Source of the DNA: Sphingomonadales bacterium
GTDB taxonomy: Bacteria; Pseudomonadota; Alphaproteobacteria; Sphingomonadales; Sphingomonadaceae
DNA length: 6,504 bases
Assembly: GCA_018067055.1 (NCBI GenBank)
Contig: JAGPVK010000195.1
Coordinates: forward strand, 1 to 6,504
Direction of reading: 5' to 3'
The notes beneath the pieces are model-generated. The model saw only the letters and a program-made list of their open reading frames with translations. It made no database searches and was not told the DNA's origin. The first letter of the stretch is position 1. The number at the start of each line of letters is the position of its first letter. Below, piece after piece: positions 5,869-6,504 of this stretch. The position numbers and the translations under genes were made by a program.

Positions 5869-6504
5869 TCAGGTCGTTCCGAGTGAATTCTTCCGATGTG
5901 CAATCCGTCGGCGATGGAGCACGATGCCGACGGGAATGCAGATCGCGATCAAGCCCAGCATGTACAGTCCGCTGATCGGGTCAGCGAAAATGAAAGCGCC
6001 CAGCAGCGCGATGCTGACCAGCAAGGCAATGGCGGGGAGAACCGGATAGCCGATGGCGCGATATGGGCGTGCCAGATCCGGTTGGCTGCGGCGGAGTGCA
6101 AAGAAAGCGGCTCCATAGAGGACGGTGACGAAAATCCCCAGCGCACCCATCAGTTTGAAGACAAAGACAAAGCCGCCCGAGAATATCAGTCCGATGGTCA
6201 AGACCGCCGAGACCAGCAACGCGATGTCAGGCGTGCCGCCCCGATTGACACGGGTGGCGGTGTGCAGGAACAGCCCGTCGGATGCCATGCCGAATAAAAC
6301 GCGGGGCATGATCATGATCAAGGCATTGAGCGTGACAACCGTCATAAAGGCAGCAAGCAGGGCGACCAGAGTCATTCCGATTGAACCAAAGGCGCGTTCG
6401 ACGACGAGCGCTACCGGCAGGTCAGACAGACGCAAGGTGGCGACGTCCAATGCGATATACATGCTGAGGTTCAGCGCCAGATAGACGGCAATGACGATCA
6501 CGCA
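5869..6504 (-). CDS. APC-family amino acid/polyamine permease, C-terminal part (cut by right edge)
   Basis: This is the last roughly 212 residues of an inner-membrane permease of the APC superfamily. The frame is open to the right edge, and the GTG at 6501-6499 is an internal valine codon rather than a start. Visible marks are IMPRVLFGMASDGLF (in the loop typical of this family), RVNRGGTPDIALL before a helix, and RPYRAIGYPVLPAIALL near the end. About six hydrophobic helices can be counted, and a basic tail (HRRRIAHRKN) should face the cytoplasm. Whole family members are usually about 430-500 residues, so roughly half is missing. It is transcribed toward the methyltransferase and probably belongs to a separate unit. 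The substrate is unknown, and it has no evident link to sulfur chemistry. Confidence 0.92.
   Translation of the reverse strand, partial: CVIVIAVYLALNLSMYIALDVATLRLSDLPVALVVERAFGSIGMTLVALLAAFMTVVTLNALIMIMPRVLFGMASDGLFLHTATRVNRGGTPDIALLVSAVLTIGLIFSGGFVFVFKLMGALGIFVTVLYGAAFFALRRSQPDLARPYRAIGYPVLPAIALLVSIALLGAFIFADPISGLYMLGLIAICIPVGIVLHRRRIAHRKNSLGTT

Overview
The window is bacterial protein-coding DNA that is fairly GC-rich. Gene content and codon style suggest an alphaproteobacterium, plausibly a sphingomonad; that assignment is inference from protein style and was not tested. Almost the whole window is one divergent gene cluster for sensing and detoxifying hydrogen sulfide and persulfides. No RNA gene, CRISPR array, insertion sequence or attachment site was seen.

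Layout. A 101-base AT-rich intergenic region (3804-3904) separates two divergent operons. Leftward (minus strand), in transcription order: a metallo-beta-lactamase-fold persulfide dioxygenase; two half-size YeeE/YedE membrane proteins; a fusion of a DUF442 (Blh/TIGR01244) sulfurtransferase-like domain to a type II-like sulfide:quinone oxidoreductase (SQR); and the N-terminal part of a SulP anion transporter that runs off the left edge. Rightward (plus strand): a Prx6-type peroxiredoxin, an ArsR/SmtB-family regulator and a class I SAM-dependent methyltransferase. Most junctions are tight: 1-base and 4-base overlaps, or gaps of 9, 16 and 27 bases. A minus-strand APC-family permease, cut by the right edge, converges on the methyltransferase and looks unrelated.

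How the genes may work together. SQR oxidises sulfide to sulfane sulfur on a thiol and passes electrons to quinone. The dioxygenase oxidises the resulting persulfide to sulfite. The DUF442 domain could move sulfane sulfur, for example in forming thiosulfate. The YeeE/YedE pair and SulP would handle sulfur species or oxyanions at the membrane. The ArsR protein is the obvious candidate repressor of both operons, acting at the dyad between them. The set resembles the known BigR/SqrR regulons (bigR-blh operon of Xylella and Agrobacterium; SqrR of Rhodobacter), but with three differences: DUF442 is fused to SQR rather than to the dioxygenase, the regulator lacks cysteines where the BigR/SqrR sensor pair is expected, and its operon also carries a peroxiredoxin and a methyltransferase.
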